From Pseudidiomarina aestuarii (lineage in GTDB: Bacteria; Pseudomonadota; Gammaproteobacteria; Enterobacterales; Alteromonadaceae), in the NCBI RefSeq assembly GCF_003987355.1, contig NZ_PIPR01000001.1:682001-746000 (forward strand): a DNA stretch of 64,000 bases, read 5' to 3'. Made by a program: the position numbers and the translations under genes. Numbering within the stretch: position 1 is the first letter of the stretch; every line of letters begins with the position of its first letter. The notes beneath the pieces were generated by a model. It searched no databases, had not been told where the DNA came from, and worked only from the letters and a program-made list of their open reading frames with translations. Of the stretch, positions 9,380-19,682 are shown one piece after another.

Positions 9380-10285
9380 TCATGCGCGCGGATGATGTTG
9401 AGCATGCAATTGTTGTAAACGTTCACGCGCTACGTGGGTATAAATTTGCGTCGTCGACAAGTCGCTGTGGCCAAGCAACATCTGTAACACCCGTAAATCG
9501 GCTCCATGATTCAACAAGTGAGTGGCAAATGCATGGCGCAATGTATGTGGTGACAAATGTGAACGGATGTCCGCACGCTGCGCATACAATTTAATCCGAT
9601 ACCAAAAGGCCTGCCGCGTGAGCGGTCCGCCACGGCGAGTGATAAACAACCAGTCGCCTGGCTTTTGATGTAATGTCGATCGAGCTGAATGCAAATAGTC
9701 CTGTACCCAATGCAACGCTTCCTCACCTAACGGCACTAAGCGTTCTTTATTGCCCTTGCCGACGACACGAACGAGTTCCTGTTGCAAACTAATTTGGTCG
9801 GTTGTCAGTTGAGTTAACTCGGTTACACGCAGGCCTGTTGCATACAGAACTTCGAGCATAGCGCGGTCGCGAAGTTCAATTGCATCCTCGACATTCGGCG
9901 CATTCAGTAGGGCCTCTACCTCAGACTCTGACAAACTGTGTGGAATCGATTGGGGTTGCTTAGGCCGCCGCAATCGCGCTGTTGGATCGACTGCGCACCA
10001 CTGTTGTGTGCGAGCAAACTGGTAGAACTTTTTTAATGCACTGAGCGTGCGCGAGGTACTCCGTGGCGACAAGCCCTGCTGCCGTCGCCACAATAGATAA
10101 TCTTCAATATCTTCAGCGCAAGCATCCGCGAGATTGGGGCGCTGCGCGGTGACCAGAAACTTTTGAAACTGTCTGAGATCGCTCTGATAGGCTTGGCTAG
10201 TATGCTTACTGACGCCCTGCTGCAGCCATAACCGGTCCAAAAAGGCGCTAATTTGGTCGTCAACTGCGGTGGAAATGCTAGCCAT
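9380..10285 (-). CDS. xerD: Site-specific tyrosine recombinase XerD
   Basis: XerD works with XerC at the dif site to resolve chromosome dimers under FtsK control. The 301-residue protein has the SAM-like N-terminal domain (HTSQAYQSDLRQF) and a full set of tyrosine-recombinase residues: Arg153 (ATGLRVTEL), Lys177 (GKGNKER), His247 and Arg250 (HTLRHAFATHLL), His273 (LGHSDLSTTQ) and nucleophile Tyr282. These fall at nearly the same positions as in E. coli XerD. XerC is closely similar, but the xerD-dsbC-recJ order supports XerD. No dif site was recognised in the window. Confidence 0.95.
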   Translation of the reverse strand: MASISTAVDDQISAFLDRLWLQQGVSKHTSQAYQSDLRQFQKFLVTAQRPNLADACAEDIEDYLLWRRQQGLSPRSTSRTLSALKKFYQFARTQQWCAVDPTARLRRPKQPQSIPHSLSESEVEALLNAPNVEDAIELRDRAMLEVLYATGLRVTELTQLTTDQISLQQELVRVVGKGNKERLVPLGEEALHWVQDYLHSARSTLHQKPGDWLFITRRGGPLTRQAFWYRIKLYAQRADIRSHLSPHTLRHAFATHLLNHGADLRVLQMLLGHSDLSTTQIYTHVARERLQQLHAQHHPRA

Positions 10286-10299
10286 AGAGCATAATCTTG

Positions 10300-11283
10300 T
10301 TAATCGCCATGAATGGTGACCACCAGTTTACCCTGAGTATCATTATTTTGCATGCGTTCAAATGCAGCCATAAGGTCGGTCCGCGCGATAACCGTATCCA
10401 ATTGGGGTTGCAGCTGTTTTGACTCAAACAAAGGCCACACAGACTGCTGTAACTGAGCCATAATGTTACTCTTTACTGCCACGGATTGACTCCGCAAGGT
10501 GCTCCCACGCAGCTGTACTCGTTTCATCAGTAATCGGCCGATGTCGACTTGAGCAAACCGACCTGCAAGTAATCCAATAATGATGATGCGACCGTCGGCA
10601 TGAATGACTTCCAAATCACCGGCCAAATAGTCACCAGCTACGGGGTCTAAGATAATATCCGCGCCCCCCCAGGCCTTAACCGCATCCACAAAGGAGCCGC
10701 GTTGCCGATTCCAGCCTGCATCCGCGCCTAATTGTTGACACCAAGCTAGTTTTTCATCACTACCAACCGTCACAAAACACGGATTATCAAACGCTTGTGC
10801 CAACTGAATCGCGGCATTACCAACGCTACTCGCGCCGGCATGAATCAGTATGCGTTCGCCAGATTGCACCGCAGCCAACACATACAAATTCCACCAAGCG
10901 GTCGCATAGGCCTCGCAAATACCCGCACCTTCAGCCAACGACAAGCCATCTGGCAGCCGCGCCACTTGACCAGCAGGGACTGCCACATAGTCAGCGTAAC
11001 CACCTGCAGCTAGCAAGGCACAAACAGTATCTCCAGGACTAACCTGCGTCACATGTTCGCCACATGCCACCACGACTCCACTGACCTCGAGACCAAGGAT
11101 GTCACTGGCACCGACTGGCGGCGGGTAATGACCGGCTATTTGCATCAAGTCGGCACGATTCAGGCCGGCATAAGCCACCCGAATCAAAACCTCGTCGATG
11201 CCACATTCAGGTACTGCGCGTGAGATCCATTGCGGCGTTTTATCAACTGCTAGCAATGCTTGCATCTGTCGCGATTCAGTCAT
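10300..11283 (-). CDS. NAD(P)H:quinone oxidoreductase, zinc-free MDR family
   Basis: This 327-residue medium-chain dehydrogenase/reductase resembles human PIG3 and bacterial Qor. The N-terminal GroES-like domain includes YAGLNRADLMQIAGHYPPP and GLEVSGVV. The Rossmann domain carries the cofactor loop HAGASSVGNAAIQLAQ. There is no cysteine-rich structural zinc loop or catalytic zinc ligand set, so it belongs to the zinc-free quinone reductases, which usually reduce quinones with NADPH. It begins 1 bp after the pirin stop and lies 14 bp before xerD, so it probably shares a transcript with pirin and the glutathionyl reductase. The physiological substrate is unknown. Confidence 0.85.
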   Translation of the reverse strand: MTESRQMQALLAVDKTPQWISRAVPECGIDEVLIRVAYAGLNRADLMQIAGHYPPPVGASDILGLEVSGVVVACGEHVTQVSPGDTVCALLAAGGYADYVAVPAGQVARLPDGLSLAEGAGICEAYATAWWNLYVLAAVQSGERILIHAGASSVGNAAIQLAQAFDNPCFVTVGSDEKLAWCQQLGADAGWNRQRGSFVDAVKAWGGADIILDPVAGDYLAGDLEVIHADGRIIIIGLLAGRFAQVDIGRLLMKRVQLRGSTLRSQSVAVKSNIMAQLQQSVWPLFESKQLQPQLDTVIARTDLMAAFERMQNNDTQGKLVVTIHGD

Positions 11284-11284
11284 C

Positions 11285-12118
11285 TTATGCCTCTTGCAAC
11301 CGACCGGCTTGATAATCTCGAATCGCTTGCTCGATTTCTTGTTGCGTATTCATCACGAATGGACCGTACTGAGCTATCGGTTCGCCAATCGGCTCGCCTG
11401 CCAACAGAATGACCGAGGCATCCTCCGCACCATCGCTCTGCAACTGCAATGTATCAGTCGCAGCCAAGCGAGCTAACTCACCGCGCTGCAATACATCGCC
11501 ATTAATCGCCACATTACCTTGGTACACATAAACCAGACGGGTTTGCTGACCAAAACTCTCAATGCCGACAGGCGCCTGGCCCAATTTGATATCCATCATT
11601 AAAAACTGTTGTTCAGGTTGCTGGATTGGACCTGATTGCCCCTCATATTCACCGGCAATGAGGCGCACTGTGGCATCATTGATCGCGAGCTCTGGGATCT
11701 TTTCGGCGGGATGATCGGCCCACTGCGCCGCAGATAACTTATCTTTGGCCGGTAAGTTAATCCACAATTGAAAGCCCCACATCAAGCCATCTTCTTGTTT
11801 CGGCATTTCGGCATGAATGATCCCTTTCGCAGCTTTCATCCATTGCGCACCACCTGCTTCGACAACGCCAGTATTTCCCACCGAATCTTTGTGTTCCATG
11901 CGACCCGCCAACATGTAGGTCAACGTGACGAACCCCCGGTGCGGATGCGGCGGAAAACCAGCAATGTAATCATTCGGATCATCCGAACGAAATTCATCCA
12001 GCATTAAAAACGGATCTTGATAGCGCAAACTCGGCTGATTAATAATTCGTGTCAATTTCACACCAGCACCATCTTGCGCCGGCATCCCGCGATGCCGAGT
12101 CAGAATCATTTTAGTCAT
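11285..12118 (-). CDS. Pirin family protein (bicupin)
   Basis: The start is ATG at 12118: it overlaps the upstream stop as ATGA and is preceded by GGGGAGG, whereas the more distal in-frame ATG lies deep inside the upstream gene. The 277-residue product has the pirin N-terminal cupin with metal ligands in PPHPHRGF and IIHAEMP, and a C-terminal cupin half (RLVYVYQGNVAINGD). Bacterial pirins such as YhhW can act as quercetin dioxygenases or bind metabolic enzymes, but most have no known substrate. Its position between two quinone-handling reductases suggests a role with quinones or aromatic electrophiles; that is inference. Confidence 0.88.
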   Translation of the reverse strand: MTKMILTRHRGMPAQDGAGVKLTRIINQPSLRYQDPFLMLDEFRSDDPNDYIAGFPPHPHRGFVTLTYMLAGRMEHKDSVGNTGVVEAGGAQWMKAAKGIIHAEMPKQEDGLMWGFQLWINLPAKDKLSAAQWADHPAEKIPELAINDATVRLIAGEYEGQSGPIQQPEQQFLMMDIKLGQAPVGIESFGQQTRLVYVYQGNVAINGDVLQRGELARLAATDTLQLQSDGAEDASVILLAGEPIGEPIAQYGPFVMNTQQEIEQAIRDYQAGRLQEA

Positions 12119-13071
12119 AAAACCTCCCCACGCTGATGTGGTGCAGTAAAATCTAGCCACGGACCTTTGGGTACGATACCGGTTGGATTAATCGTGCCAT
12201 GACTCCCATAGTAATGCGTTTTAATATGATCCATGACAACGGTTTCAGCTACTCCCTCTACTTGGTAGAGCGCTTTGACGTAATCCCATAACTGCGGATA
12301 ATCGACAATGCGTTTCGCATTCGTTTTAAAATGTCCAACATAGACCGCATCAAAACGCACAAGCGTCGTAAATAATCGCCAATCGGCTTCAGTCAGTCGG
12401 TCACCGACTAAAAATCGTTGGTTACTTAACCGTTCTTCGAGTACATCAAGCGTAGCAAACAAAGCATCAAAGGCCTCTTCATACGCATCTTGTTGAGTCG
12501 CAAAACCACATTTATAAACACCATTGTTTACATTGTCGTAGACAGTTTCGTTAATCGTGTCTATCTCGTCGCGTTGCGCTGCTGGATAAAAGTCGTGTGA
12601 GTTCCCTGTTAACGCATCAAATTCACTATTCAACATGCGAATAATGTCCGCTGACTCGTTACTGACAATGGTATGCTGCTTTTTGTCCCACAATACAGGC
12701 ACGGTAACCCGCCCGCTATACTGAGGATCCGCACTCAGATACAGTTGATACAAATAATCGTGATCATACAAGGGGTCATGCAGCGGTCTATCGCCGAATT
12801 CCCAGCCATTTTCTAACATGAGAGGCTCTACCACAGATACCGTGATGTGGTCTTCCAAACCTTTCAACTTGCGCATTATCAAGGTGCGATGCGCCCATGG
12901 GCAGGCAAAGGAAACGTAGAGATGATAGCGTCCGCTTTCTGCTGGAAAACGCGCTTCTGGATCAGCTTTTATCCAATTTCGGAATTGTGCTGCACTCCGT
13001 TCAAAACGGCCACCCGTGCTATCGGTGTCGTACCATTTATCGTGCCACTTACCGTCAACTAACAGTCCCAT
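12115..13071 (-). CDS. yqjG: Glutathionyl-hydroquinone reductase (YqjG/ECM4-type glutathione transferase)
   Basis: Members remove glutathione from glutathionyl-hydroquinones. The catalytic cysteine is in YVSFACPWAHRTLI, the signature of the Xi-class transferases. Also seen are the thioredoxin-fold N-terminal half (SNESADIIRMLNSEF) and an all-alpha C-terminal half (DRLTEADWRLFTTLVRFDAVY). I start at ATG 13071 because AAGGAGGTGAG lies just before it; this gives 318 residues, near E. coli YqjG (328). The gene leads a three-gene minus-strand set with pirin and quinone oxidoreductase. A TATACT -10-like hexamer at 13101-13106 could be its promoter, but no good -35 accompanies it. Confidence 0.9.
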   Translation of the reverse strand: MGLLVDGKWHDKWYDTDSTGGRFERSAAQFRNWIKADPEARFPAESGRYHLYVSFACPWAHRTLIMRKLKGLEDHITVSVVEPLMLENGWEFGDRPLHDPLYDHDYLYQLYLSADPQYSGRVTVPVLWDKKQHTIVSNESADIIRMLNSEFDALTGNSHDFYPAAQRDEIDTINETVYDNVNNGVYKCGFATQQDAYEEAFDALFATLDVLEERLSNQRFLVGDRLTEADWRLFTTLVRFDAVYVGHFKTNAKRIVDYPQLWDYVKALYQVEGVAETVVMDHIKTHYYGSHGTINPTGIVPKGPWLDFTAPHQRGEVL

Positions 13072-13156
13072 ACTCACCTCCTTCAATTCGAATGAAGTCT
13101 AGTATAAATCCTGATAAATCGAATTATTAGCGCTAAATATGGTTTTAAACGTTCTA

Positions 13157-14341
13157 TTATTTAGAATACTTTTGAATGATATCACAGATCACATGCGCAC
13201 CACTGGCACTGGCGTTCTGTTGTATTAAGGCGTGTAGTTGGCGAAATTCATTACGAAGCGGCGTTTGCTCCTGATCCAATAAAACTTGGACCTGTGCTAC
13301 CAACGCCGCTGGTGTCACATCGTGCTGGACTAGCTCGCGGACAAGTTCTCGTTGCGCGAGCAAATTGGGCAAACTAAAGAATGGTGCTTTGAATAACCGC
13401 CGAATCAATTGAAAACTTAACCAACTAAAATTGTATGCAACAACCATCGGCGTTCCCAGCAACATCGCTTCTAAGGTCACGGTGCCTGAAGTCACAATAA
13501 TGGCATCAGATGCTTGTATGACCGTGTGTGCCTTTCCGTCGATAATGGTTAATGGGAGCTCGGGTGCCAGCGTCTTCGCCAATGCATAAAACTGCTCGCG
13601 CCGTGCTGCCGAGACCATCGGAGTCACAAATTGAACCGTTGGGTCACGTTCGTTTAACAAAGCTGCGGCACGCAAGTAAATCGGAGCTAATCGCGCTATT
13701 TCCCCTGCTCTCGAGCCCGGTAGCAGCCCAACCACACGTTTATCCTCGACTAGCCCCAGTTCCCGCCGGGCAGCACTTTGGCGCTTCGCTACGGACTCCA
13801 CTTCGCTATCGAGTATGGGTAATGAATCTGCAAGCGGGTGTCCAACAAAGGTTGCCGGCGCTTGATGTTGATCGTAAAAAGCCTTCTCAAAGGGCAATAA
13901 GCACAACACATGATGGGTCGCTGCTTTAATGCCATGTATACGTCCCTGACGCCATGCCCACACCGAGGGGCTCACATAATGCACCGTTGGGATCCCAGCG
14001 GCCTTAAGCTTTTTCTCAATCGGTAAATTAAAATCAGGCGCGTCAATACCAATAAACACATTAGGCCTCGCGGCCAATATCTGCCGCACAACGGTCCGGC
14101 GATGACGTAATAACTGTGGGAGTGAACTGATGACTTCAGCGAGCCCCATGACGGCTAAATCTTCCATGGGGACCAAACTAGTCAAACCTTGAGCGGCCAT
14201 CTTTGGACCGCCGACACCAATGAACTGGCAGTTCGGTAATAGCTGCCGCAACGCACGCATCAGGTCTGAACCCAGTGTATCTCCCGAATGCTCACCTGCA
14301 AGCAAGGCAATCACCGGTGCGTCAACATTGGTTTGTTTCAT
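13157..14341 (-). CDS. lpxB: Lipid-A-disaccharide synthase
   Basis: LpxB joins UDP-2,3-diacylglucosamine and lipid X to form the lipid A disaccharide at the inner membrane. The 394-residue protein (E. coli 382) is a GT-B fold glycosyltransferase of family GT19. Seen are ALLAGEHSGDTLGSDLM at the N terminus, YVSPSVWAWRQGR, LLPGSRAGEI and the SGTVTLEAMLLGTPMVVAY nucleotide-sugar block. It starts 5 bp after lpxA. In E. coli rnhB and dnaE follow lpxB; here they do not, and the next gene is the unrelated redox trio. Confidence 0.96.
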   Translation of the reverse strand: MKQTNVDAPVIALLAGEHSGDTLGSDLMRALRQLLPNCQFIGVGGPKMAAQGLTSLVPMEDLAVMGLAEVISSLPQLLRHRRTVVRQILAARPNVFIGIDAPDFNLPIEKKLKAAGIPTVHYVSPSVWAWRQGRIHGIKAATHHVLCLLPFEKAFYDQHQAPATFVGHPLADSLPILDSEVESVAKRQSAARRELGLVEDKRVVGLLPGSRAGEIARLAPIYLRAAALLNERDPTVQFVTPMVSAARREQFYALAKTLAPELPLTIIDGKAHTVIQASDAIIVTSGTVTLEAMLLGTPMVVAYNFSWLSFQLIRRLFKAPFFSLPNLLAQRELVRELVQHDVTPAALVAQVQVLLDQEQTPLRNEFRQLHALIQQNASASGAHVICDIIQKYSK

Positions 14342-14346
14342 ATGAC

Positions 14347-15111
14347 TTAGCGAATAATGCCGCGTTGACTGGACTGCACGAAGTCGATCAAAGGTTGAAT
14401 TTCATCAGCATCCAATGCCTGCATCTGAACAATTGCCTCAGCCACCGTCAAACCTTGTCGATAGAGAATTTTAAAGGCACGTTTGATGCGCATGACTTGT
14501 TCTGATGAGAACCCGCGGCGCTTCAAGCCCTCGCTATTGATGGTGCGAGGAACCGCATTGTGCCCTTGCGCCATAATATATGGGGGAATATCTTGTACAA
14601 CGACGGAATTTACCGCGGTAAACGCGTGCGCACCAATATGGCAGAATTGATGCACTCCGGTGAAACCACCTAAAATGGCCCAATCTCCGACATGCACGTG
14701 ACCCGCGAGCGTCGTGTTATTCGCCAAAATAACATGGTCACCAACAACACAGTCATGGGCGACGTGAACATACGCCATCAGCAAGTTATCAGAGCCAATT
14801 TTCGTGAGACTTTGGTCCTGAACCGTACCACGGTGAATGGTGACACACTCACGGATGACATTGTTATCGCCAATTTCTAGGCGTGTCGGTTCACCAGCAT
14901 ACTTTTTATCCTGACAATCTTCGCCAACGGATGCGAACTGAAAAATCTTGTTATTGCGACCGATAATCGTCGGCCCACGAATGACGACGTGCGGCGCAAT
15001 GACACAATTGTCACCTAATTCAACGTCTGGACCAATAATACTGTACGGGCCAACACTGACGTTGTTACCGAGTTTCGCTTTAGGATCGATTATCGCTGTA
15101 GAATGAATCAC
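14347..15111 (-). CDS. lpxA: UDP-N-acetylglucosamine acyltransferase
   Basis: LpxA catalyses the first step of lipid A synthesis, 3-O-acylation of UDP-GlcNAc from hydroxyacyl-ACP in the cytoplasm. The 254-residue protein consists of left-handed beta-helix hexapeptide repeats (for example IIDPKAKLGNNVSVGPYSII), the catalytic His in YVHVAHDCVVGDH, and a C-terminal helical region with NSEGLKRRGFS. Translation starts at GTG 15111, which directly follows the fabZ TAA, so the pair is probably coupled. It is the middle gene of the conserved lpxD-fabZ-lpxA-lpxB block. Confidence 0.96.
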   Translation of the reverse strand: MIHSTAIIDPKAKLGNNVSVGPYSIIGPDVELGDNCVIAPHVVIRGPTIIGRNNKIFQFASVGEDCQDKKYAGEPTRLEIGDNNVIRECVTIHRGTVQDQSLTKIGSDNLLMAYVHVAHDCVVGDHVILANNTTLAGHVHVGDWAILGGFTGVHQFCHIGAHAFTAVNSVVVQDIPPYIMAQGHNAVPRTINSEGLKRRGFSSEQVMRIKRAFKILYRQGLTVAEAIVQMQALDADEIQPLIDFVQSSQRGIIR

Positions 15112-15570
15112 TTAGGTCTCTCGTCTCGCACAAATAATGTCTGCGCTACACGCCAATTCACCGGCAACTTCAGCGCGACCTTTAAATACCCAAATGCCTC
15201 GGCGCTCTTTTTCAAAGGTGACAAACAGGTCAAGTACATCGCCCGGTAAAACTTGCTTTTTAAATCGAGCATTATCAACACCCGCAAACAAGTATAGATC
15301 ACGACTGCCGGGCTGACTTGCAGTGATTTTGAACCCGAGTAACCCGGCCGCTTGCGCTAAAGCCTCGAGAATCATGACACCAGGGAAAATAGGATTACCC
15401 GGAAAATGCCCCGTAAACTGAGGCTCATTCACGGAAATATTTTTCACTGCATGAATCGAGGTCTGTGCATCACAGGCAACGACTTTATCGACCAATAAAA
15501 AGGGATAACGATGTGGCAAGAGTGCCATCACTTCTTTGATATCGAAGGCACCGTCCGCTGAATTCGACAT
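15112..15570 (-). CDS. fabZ: 3-hydroxyacyl-[acyl-carrier-protein] dehydratase FabZ
   Basis: FabZ dehydrates 3-hydroxyacyl-ACPs in fatty-acid elongation and competes with LpxA and LpxD for their acyl donor. This is a 152-residue hotdog-fold protein. The catalytic His-Pro region is [14 protein letters not shown] and the active-site helix segment is [21 protein letters not shown], containing the essential Glu. It lies 16 bp after lpxD and abuts lpxA, which links membrane phospholipid and lipid A synthesis. Confidence 0.96.
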   Translation of the reverse strand: MSNSADGAFDIKEVMALLPHRYPFLLVDKVVACDAQTSIHAVKNISVNEPQFTGHFPGNPIFPGVMILEALAQAAGLLGFKITASQPGSRDLYLFAGVDNARFKKQVLPGDVLDLFVTFEKERRGIWVFKGRAEVAGELACSADIICARRET

Positions 15571-15586
15571 AGAATTTCCTCGCAGC

Positions 15587-16630
15587 TTATGTGTCTGAGT
15601 CTAGTTGTTTTTCTATTTTTTTCACACGCTGAAAGAGTTCATCCAACTGGCGATAGCGCGCACCATTACGCCGCCATTCGCGGTGCGGTGCGGCAGGAAT
15701 ACCGGAAGCATAAACACCTGGTTCATCAATGGCCTTAATCACCATGGAAAAACCACTGATCTGAACATCATCACAGATACTGATATGACCATTGATAGCA
15801 GTAGCCCCACCAATGAGACAACGCTTACCAATGCGGCAACTGCCTGCGAGAACCGTGCAGCCGGCAATGGCGGTATCTTCGTCAATGAATACATTGTGAG
15901 CAATTTGGCACTGGTTATCGATGATACAGCCATTACTGATAATCGTGTCATCCAAGGCACCACGGTCAATCGTCGTACTGGCACCCACTTCAACACGATC
16001 ACCAATAACCACCCGCCCGAGTTGTGGAATTTTAATCCACTTACCCTGCTCATTCGCCCAACCAAAACCGTCCGCGCCAATGACAGCACCACTGTGGAAG
16101 AGACAATCAGCCCCAACAACACAATCATGATAAAAAACCACGTGCTGCCATAACTTCGTGCGCTCACCAATCTGCACCCGAGGACCAATGTAGCATCCGG
16201 CACCAATGACTGCGTCATCAGAAATCACCGCACCCGCCGCTACAATAACATTCGGGCCGATGGCTACTCGCTCACCAATATGTGCCGAGGCATCCACTTG
16301 TGCGGTTGGGTCAATGCCAACAGCAGCTGGGCTTGGTGTGGTATCGAGGAGCTGGGCAACTTTCGCGAACCCTGCATAAGGGTTTTTGGTCACCAACGCC
16401 GATAAACCTTCTGGTAAATCAACGTTAGGGGCAACGATAACCGCGCTAGCGCGCGTCGCATCCAACTGCGAGCGATATTTATCGTTCGCTAGAAATGCGA
16501 TCTGACCAGTGGTGGCTGATGCTAAAGTCGCCACACCCTGAATAGGCTGCGACCCATCACCCACTGCCTCAGCACCGATTGCCGAGGCAAGATCTTGAAG
16601 GGTGTAGTTGCCTGGCAACTTAGTTACCAC
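15587..16630 (-). CDS. lpxD: UDP-3-O-(3-hydroxyacyl)glucosamine N-acyltransferase
   Basis: LpxD adds the second hydroxyacyl chain in lipid A synthesis. The 347-residue protein has an N-terminal uridine-binding domain (residues ~1-100), a left-handed beta helix of hexapeptide repeats with the catalytic His region VFYHDCVVG, and [13 protein letters not shown]-terminal helix ([18 protein letters not shown]) likely binds ACP. It starts with GTG at 16630 and overlaps the end of skp by 11 bp, as expected for this tightly coupled block. Confidence 0.95.
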   Translation of the reverse strand: MVTKLPGNYTLQDLASAIGAEAVGDGSQPIQGVATLASATTGQIAFLANDKYRSQLDATRASAVIVAPNVDLPEGLSALVTKNPYAGFAKVAQLLDTTPSPAAVGIDPTAQVDASAHIGERVAIGPNVIVAAGAVISDDAVIGAGCYIGPRVQIGERTKLWQHVVFYHDCVVGADCLFHSGAVIGADGFGWANEQGKWIKIPQLGRVVIGDRVEVGASTTIDRGALDDTIISNGCIIDNQCQIAHNVFIDEDTAIAGCTVLAGSCRIGKRCLIGGATAINGHISICDDVQISGFSMVIKAIDEPGVYASGIPAAPHREWRRNGARYRQLDELFQRVKKIEKQLDSDT

Positions 16631-17135
16631 CTGTCATTTCAGCAATCACTTCTTCCGACAATTCATGATCGGGAGTCATGTGAGCGACAGCTGAGGCTTG
16701 AATCACTAGATCATAACCAAGCTCGTTCGCAACCGCCTGAGTAGCGCGCGCAATTTCCATCATGATTTTGTCACGTTCTTCAGTACCGCGACGATTCATG
16801 TCTTCACGTAGAGCACGTACTTTCAACTGTAACTGACTCTCAAGACCTTCGAACTCGCGCTGCATAGCAGTACGTTCACTGGCCGACAGGATAGCCGCAT
16901 CACGTTGCTGCTTTTCGGCAATACCATTCATTTGAGCCTCAATAGCTTGCACTTCTTCAATGCGCGTCTTGAACTCATTTTGAATGGTTTCTTCAATTTC
17001 GCGTGTTTGCGGAAGATTCTGCAAAATGGCCTGGAAACTTACCACGCCAATCTTTTGTTGCGCTTCCGCTGCATTGGCGAACAAAGCGGTCGAAAGTAAT
17101 GCCGCGGCCAATGTTGTCTTCATTAATGTCTTCAC
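16620..17135 (-). CDS. skp: Periplasmic chaperone Skp (OmpH family)
   Basis: Skp is a trimeric periplasmic holdase for unfolded outer-membrane proteins on the way to the BAM complex. The 171-residue precursor has a signal peptide (MKTLMKTTLAAALLSTALFA, cut near ANAAEA), a short beta core starting QKIGVVSFQAIL, and two long charged alpha-helical tentacles (residues ~50-135). It lies between bamA and lpxD as in most gammaproteobacteria, 26 bp after bamA. Confidence 0.94.
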   Translation of the reverse strand: MKTLMKTTLAAALLSTALFANAAEAQQKIGVVSFQAILQNLPQTREIEETIQNEFKTRIEEVQAIEAQMNGIAEKQQRDAAILSASERTAMQREFEGLESQLQLKVRALREDMNRRGTEERDKIMMEIARATQAVANELGYDLVIQASAVAHMTPDHELSEEVIAEMTGGN

Positions 17136-17161
17136 AAAAAACTCCTTGCTATGCTGCTATT

Positions 17162-19645
17162 TTAAAATGTGGTACCAAAGTTAAAGGTAAATACTTGCGT
17201 TCTATCTTCGTCCGCGCTCTTCAATGGTCGGCCAAATGCTAACGTCAATGGTCCCATTGGGGATAACCACTGTATCGCGATACCTGCAGAAACGCGATAG
17301 TCACTGGGTGAGCTGAAGTCACGTAACGGGAACGAATTCGCCAATAACTCAAGGTTTTGATAGGTATCGTAATCGAACTCGGTATCCCATACTGACCCCA
17401 CGTCCACGTAAAAGCTGGTACGAACTGTATTCTTCGCTTCTTCTTTCACTAAAGGGGTCGGGAAGATTAACTCAAAGCCACCCGATACCATGGCGTTACC
17501 ACCAACGGAAAACTGACTCACTGCTAAAGTATCAGCTCCCGGTCCAGCCGGCAGATCACTCGGGATACCATTGTACCCCGGCACACCACCGATGGAATCT
17601 GGGTAGCGGAATACCGCTTTTGGACCTACAGTGTTCGCTTCGAATCCGCGCAGTGTATCGTTACCACCCAAGCGGAAGTTTTCATAGAACGGATACAGGT
17701 ATTCATTACCATTATCATCCTCTCCATAACCATTACCGTAGCCTGCGCTCAACCGCGTTAACAGGACATAGTCTTGGCTCTGCGTGAGCGGCCAATAATG
17801 CTTGAATTCATAGTTAACATTAAAGAAGTTCACGTCACTATTGGGCAACGTCACACCGACATTCAGTCGATTTTGAGTACCAGCAGTTGGAAATACACCA
17901 CGGTTTAATGTGACTCGCTGCCAACCAGCAGTCGCCTCAAAAATATCAAATGAAACGCCTGAGTTCGGGTCACGTTCATCAATATACGGCTGATAGAAAT
18001 TCCGAATTTGCTCATAACCTTCAACATTGGTGACTTCTTCGTTGCGATACATCAAGCCAAAATTGAAACTACTGATTTCATTAATTGGAAATGCAATAGT
18101 GCTACCGATACCGTATTTGCGTTGGTTGTAGCGAATAAAGTTATCCAAATTTCCAGCGTCGAACTCAGTCAGATAGAGTTGACCAGACAGGCTTACTCCG
18201 TCTTTAGTGAAGTAGCGGTCCGTATAGGTCAACTGCAGGTTGCGATTGAAACGGTTAGTATTAATGTTAATACCAGCTCGATTACCCGTACCCAAGAAGT
18301 TTTCTTGTGATACACCAGCGCCAATTTGTAGCCCTGAATAATCGCCGTAGCCAAACATGAAGTTGAATGAGCCGGACGGCTGCTCCTTTACTGTAAAATC
18401 GACATTTACTAAATCGTCGCGACCGTCTACACGCTGCGTGCTTGATTCTACCGTCTCAAAGAAACCGAGTCGCTCAAGTCGAACTTTACCTTGCTCGATC
18501 GCATCCTCGTTCAATGGTGCGCCCTCTAACTGACGCATTTCACGACGCAGCACTTCATCCATGGTGGTAACGTTGCCGCGAAAGTTGATTCGATTTACGT
18601 AGACCCGCTTGCCTGGGTTGACCGAGAACACCAAATCGACTTCATTGGTTTCTTCATCAATTTCTGGAATGGCACGGACTTCTGGGTACGCATAGCCATA
18701 ACGACCGTATACACGCGCCACTAAGTCTTCAAGATACGTCACTGTTGCAGCACTATACTGCTCGCCCGGTTCTATTTTTACTAGGCGTTTTACAACTTCG
18801 TCTTGGCCACGCAACTCACCAATCACGCGAGTATCGCGAACTTTAAAGATTTCACCCTCACGCACGTTTATGGTGACATAGACACCACGCCGATCAGGCG
18901 TCATCGATACTTGCACCGACTCAATTGCGAACGTCAAATAACCGCGATCTTTATAAAACGATTCGAGAGTTTCTAAATCGCCACTCAACTGCTGCTTTTG
19001 GTAGCGCGTTTCACCCAACAAATTCCACCACGGTAGCTCATCTTTCAGTTCGAGCCCGGCTAAGATCTGTTCATCACTGAACGCTTTATTGCCGACAATG
19101 TTGATTTGTTGGATTTCAGCAGAGTCGCCTTCTTCGAAGTCAATTTCAACACGCACCCTATTACGCGGTAAATTCACCACGTTGACGTCAATATTGGCAT
19201 TATATTTACCAATACTGTGATAAAAGTCCTCAAGTCCAGTTTCGATAGTCGATACCGTGGTGAGGTCGAGTGGCTCACCTTCGACAATGCCTTGGTCGGT
19301 TAGACTTTCAACCAACTGTTCGTCTTTGATATCTTTATTACCATCAAATTCAATGGCACTGATGGTTGGACGCTCGCTCACCTCGAAGATGAGCGTGCCA
19401 CCTTCACGACGCACCACAATATTATTGAAATGCGTCGAGGAATAAAGAGAGCGGATACTGTCACGAACCACGGACTCAGACACCGTATCGCCGACGCGAA
19501 CCGGAATGTATGTTAATGCCGCACCTAAAGCTACTCGCTGGAGGCCACGTACACGAATGTCTTCTACTACGAATTCTTCAGCGCTATGCGCTGGCAATGC
19601 AGCCCCTGCAACAAGGGCGGCTAAGAACAGCTCTTTCAACGTCAT
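17162..19645 (-). CDS. bamA: Outer membrane protein assembly factor BamA
   Basis: BamA is the essential Omp85 insertase of the BAM complex. The 827-residue precursor has a signal peptide ending at PAHSA. Five POTRA domains (residues ~24-420; for example [14 protein letters not shown] begins POTRA1 and [12 protein letters not shown] begins POTRA5) are followed by a 16-strand beta barrel. Visible barrel features are the loop-6 region with [10 protein letters not shown] (VRGF/IRGF-type motif) and the C-terminal strand ending FNFGTTF with terminal Phe. It sits between rseP and skp in the conserved order. Confidence 0.97.
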   Translation of the reverse strand: MTLKELFLAALVAGAALPAHSAEEFVVEDIRVRGLQRVALGAALTYIPVRVGDTVSESVVRDSIRSLYSSTHFNNIVVRREGGTLIFEVSERPTISAIEFDGNKDIKDEQLVESLTDQGIVEGEPLDLTTVSTIETGLEDFYHSIGKYNANIDVNVVNLPRNRVRVEIDFEEGDSAEIQQINIVGNKAFSDEQILAGLELKDELPWWNLLGETRYQKQQLSGDLETLESFYKDRGYLTFAIESVQVSMTPDRRGVYVTINVREGEIFKVRDTRVIGELRGQDEVVKRLVKIEPGEQYSAATVTYLEDLVARVYGRYGYAYPEVRAIPEIDEETNEVDLVFSVNPGKRVYVNRINFRGNVTTMDEVLRREMRQLEGAPLNEDAIEQGKVRLERLGFFETVESSTQRVDGRDDLVNVDFTVKEQPSGSFNFMFGYGDYSGLQIGAGVSQENFLGTGNRAGININTNRFNRNLQLTYTDRYFTKDGVSLSGQLYLTEFDAGNLDNFIRYNQRKYGIGSTIAFPINEISSFNFGLMYRNEEVTNVEGYEQIRNFYQPYIDERDPNSGVSFDIFEATAGWQRVTLNRGVFPTAGTQNRLNVGVTLPNSDVNFFNVNYEFKHYWPLTQSQDYVLLTRLSAGYGNGYGEDDNGNEYLYPFYENFRLGGNDTLRGFEANTVGPKAVFRYPDSIGGVPGYNGIPSDLPAGPGADTLAVSQFSVGGNAMVSGGFELIFPTPLVKEEAKNTVRTSFYVDVGSVWDTEFDYDTYQNLELLANSFPLRDFSSPSDYRVSAGIAIQWLSPMGPLTLAFGRPLKSADEDRTQVFTFNFGTTF

Positions 19646-19682
19646 TCTGTGCTACTTAATTTTGTTTGTTGGACGTAATGTT

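Noticed and set aside
15605-16153. A 182-codon plus-strand open frame opposite lpxD
   Set aside because: Low-complexity Thr/Asn-rich translation that is the complement of the hexapeptide repeats of lpxD.
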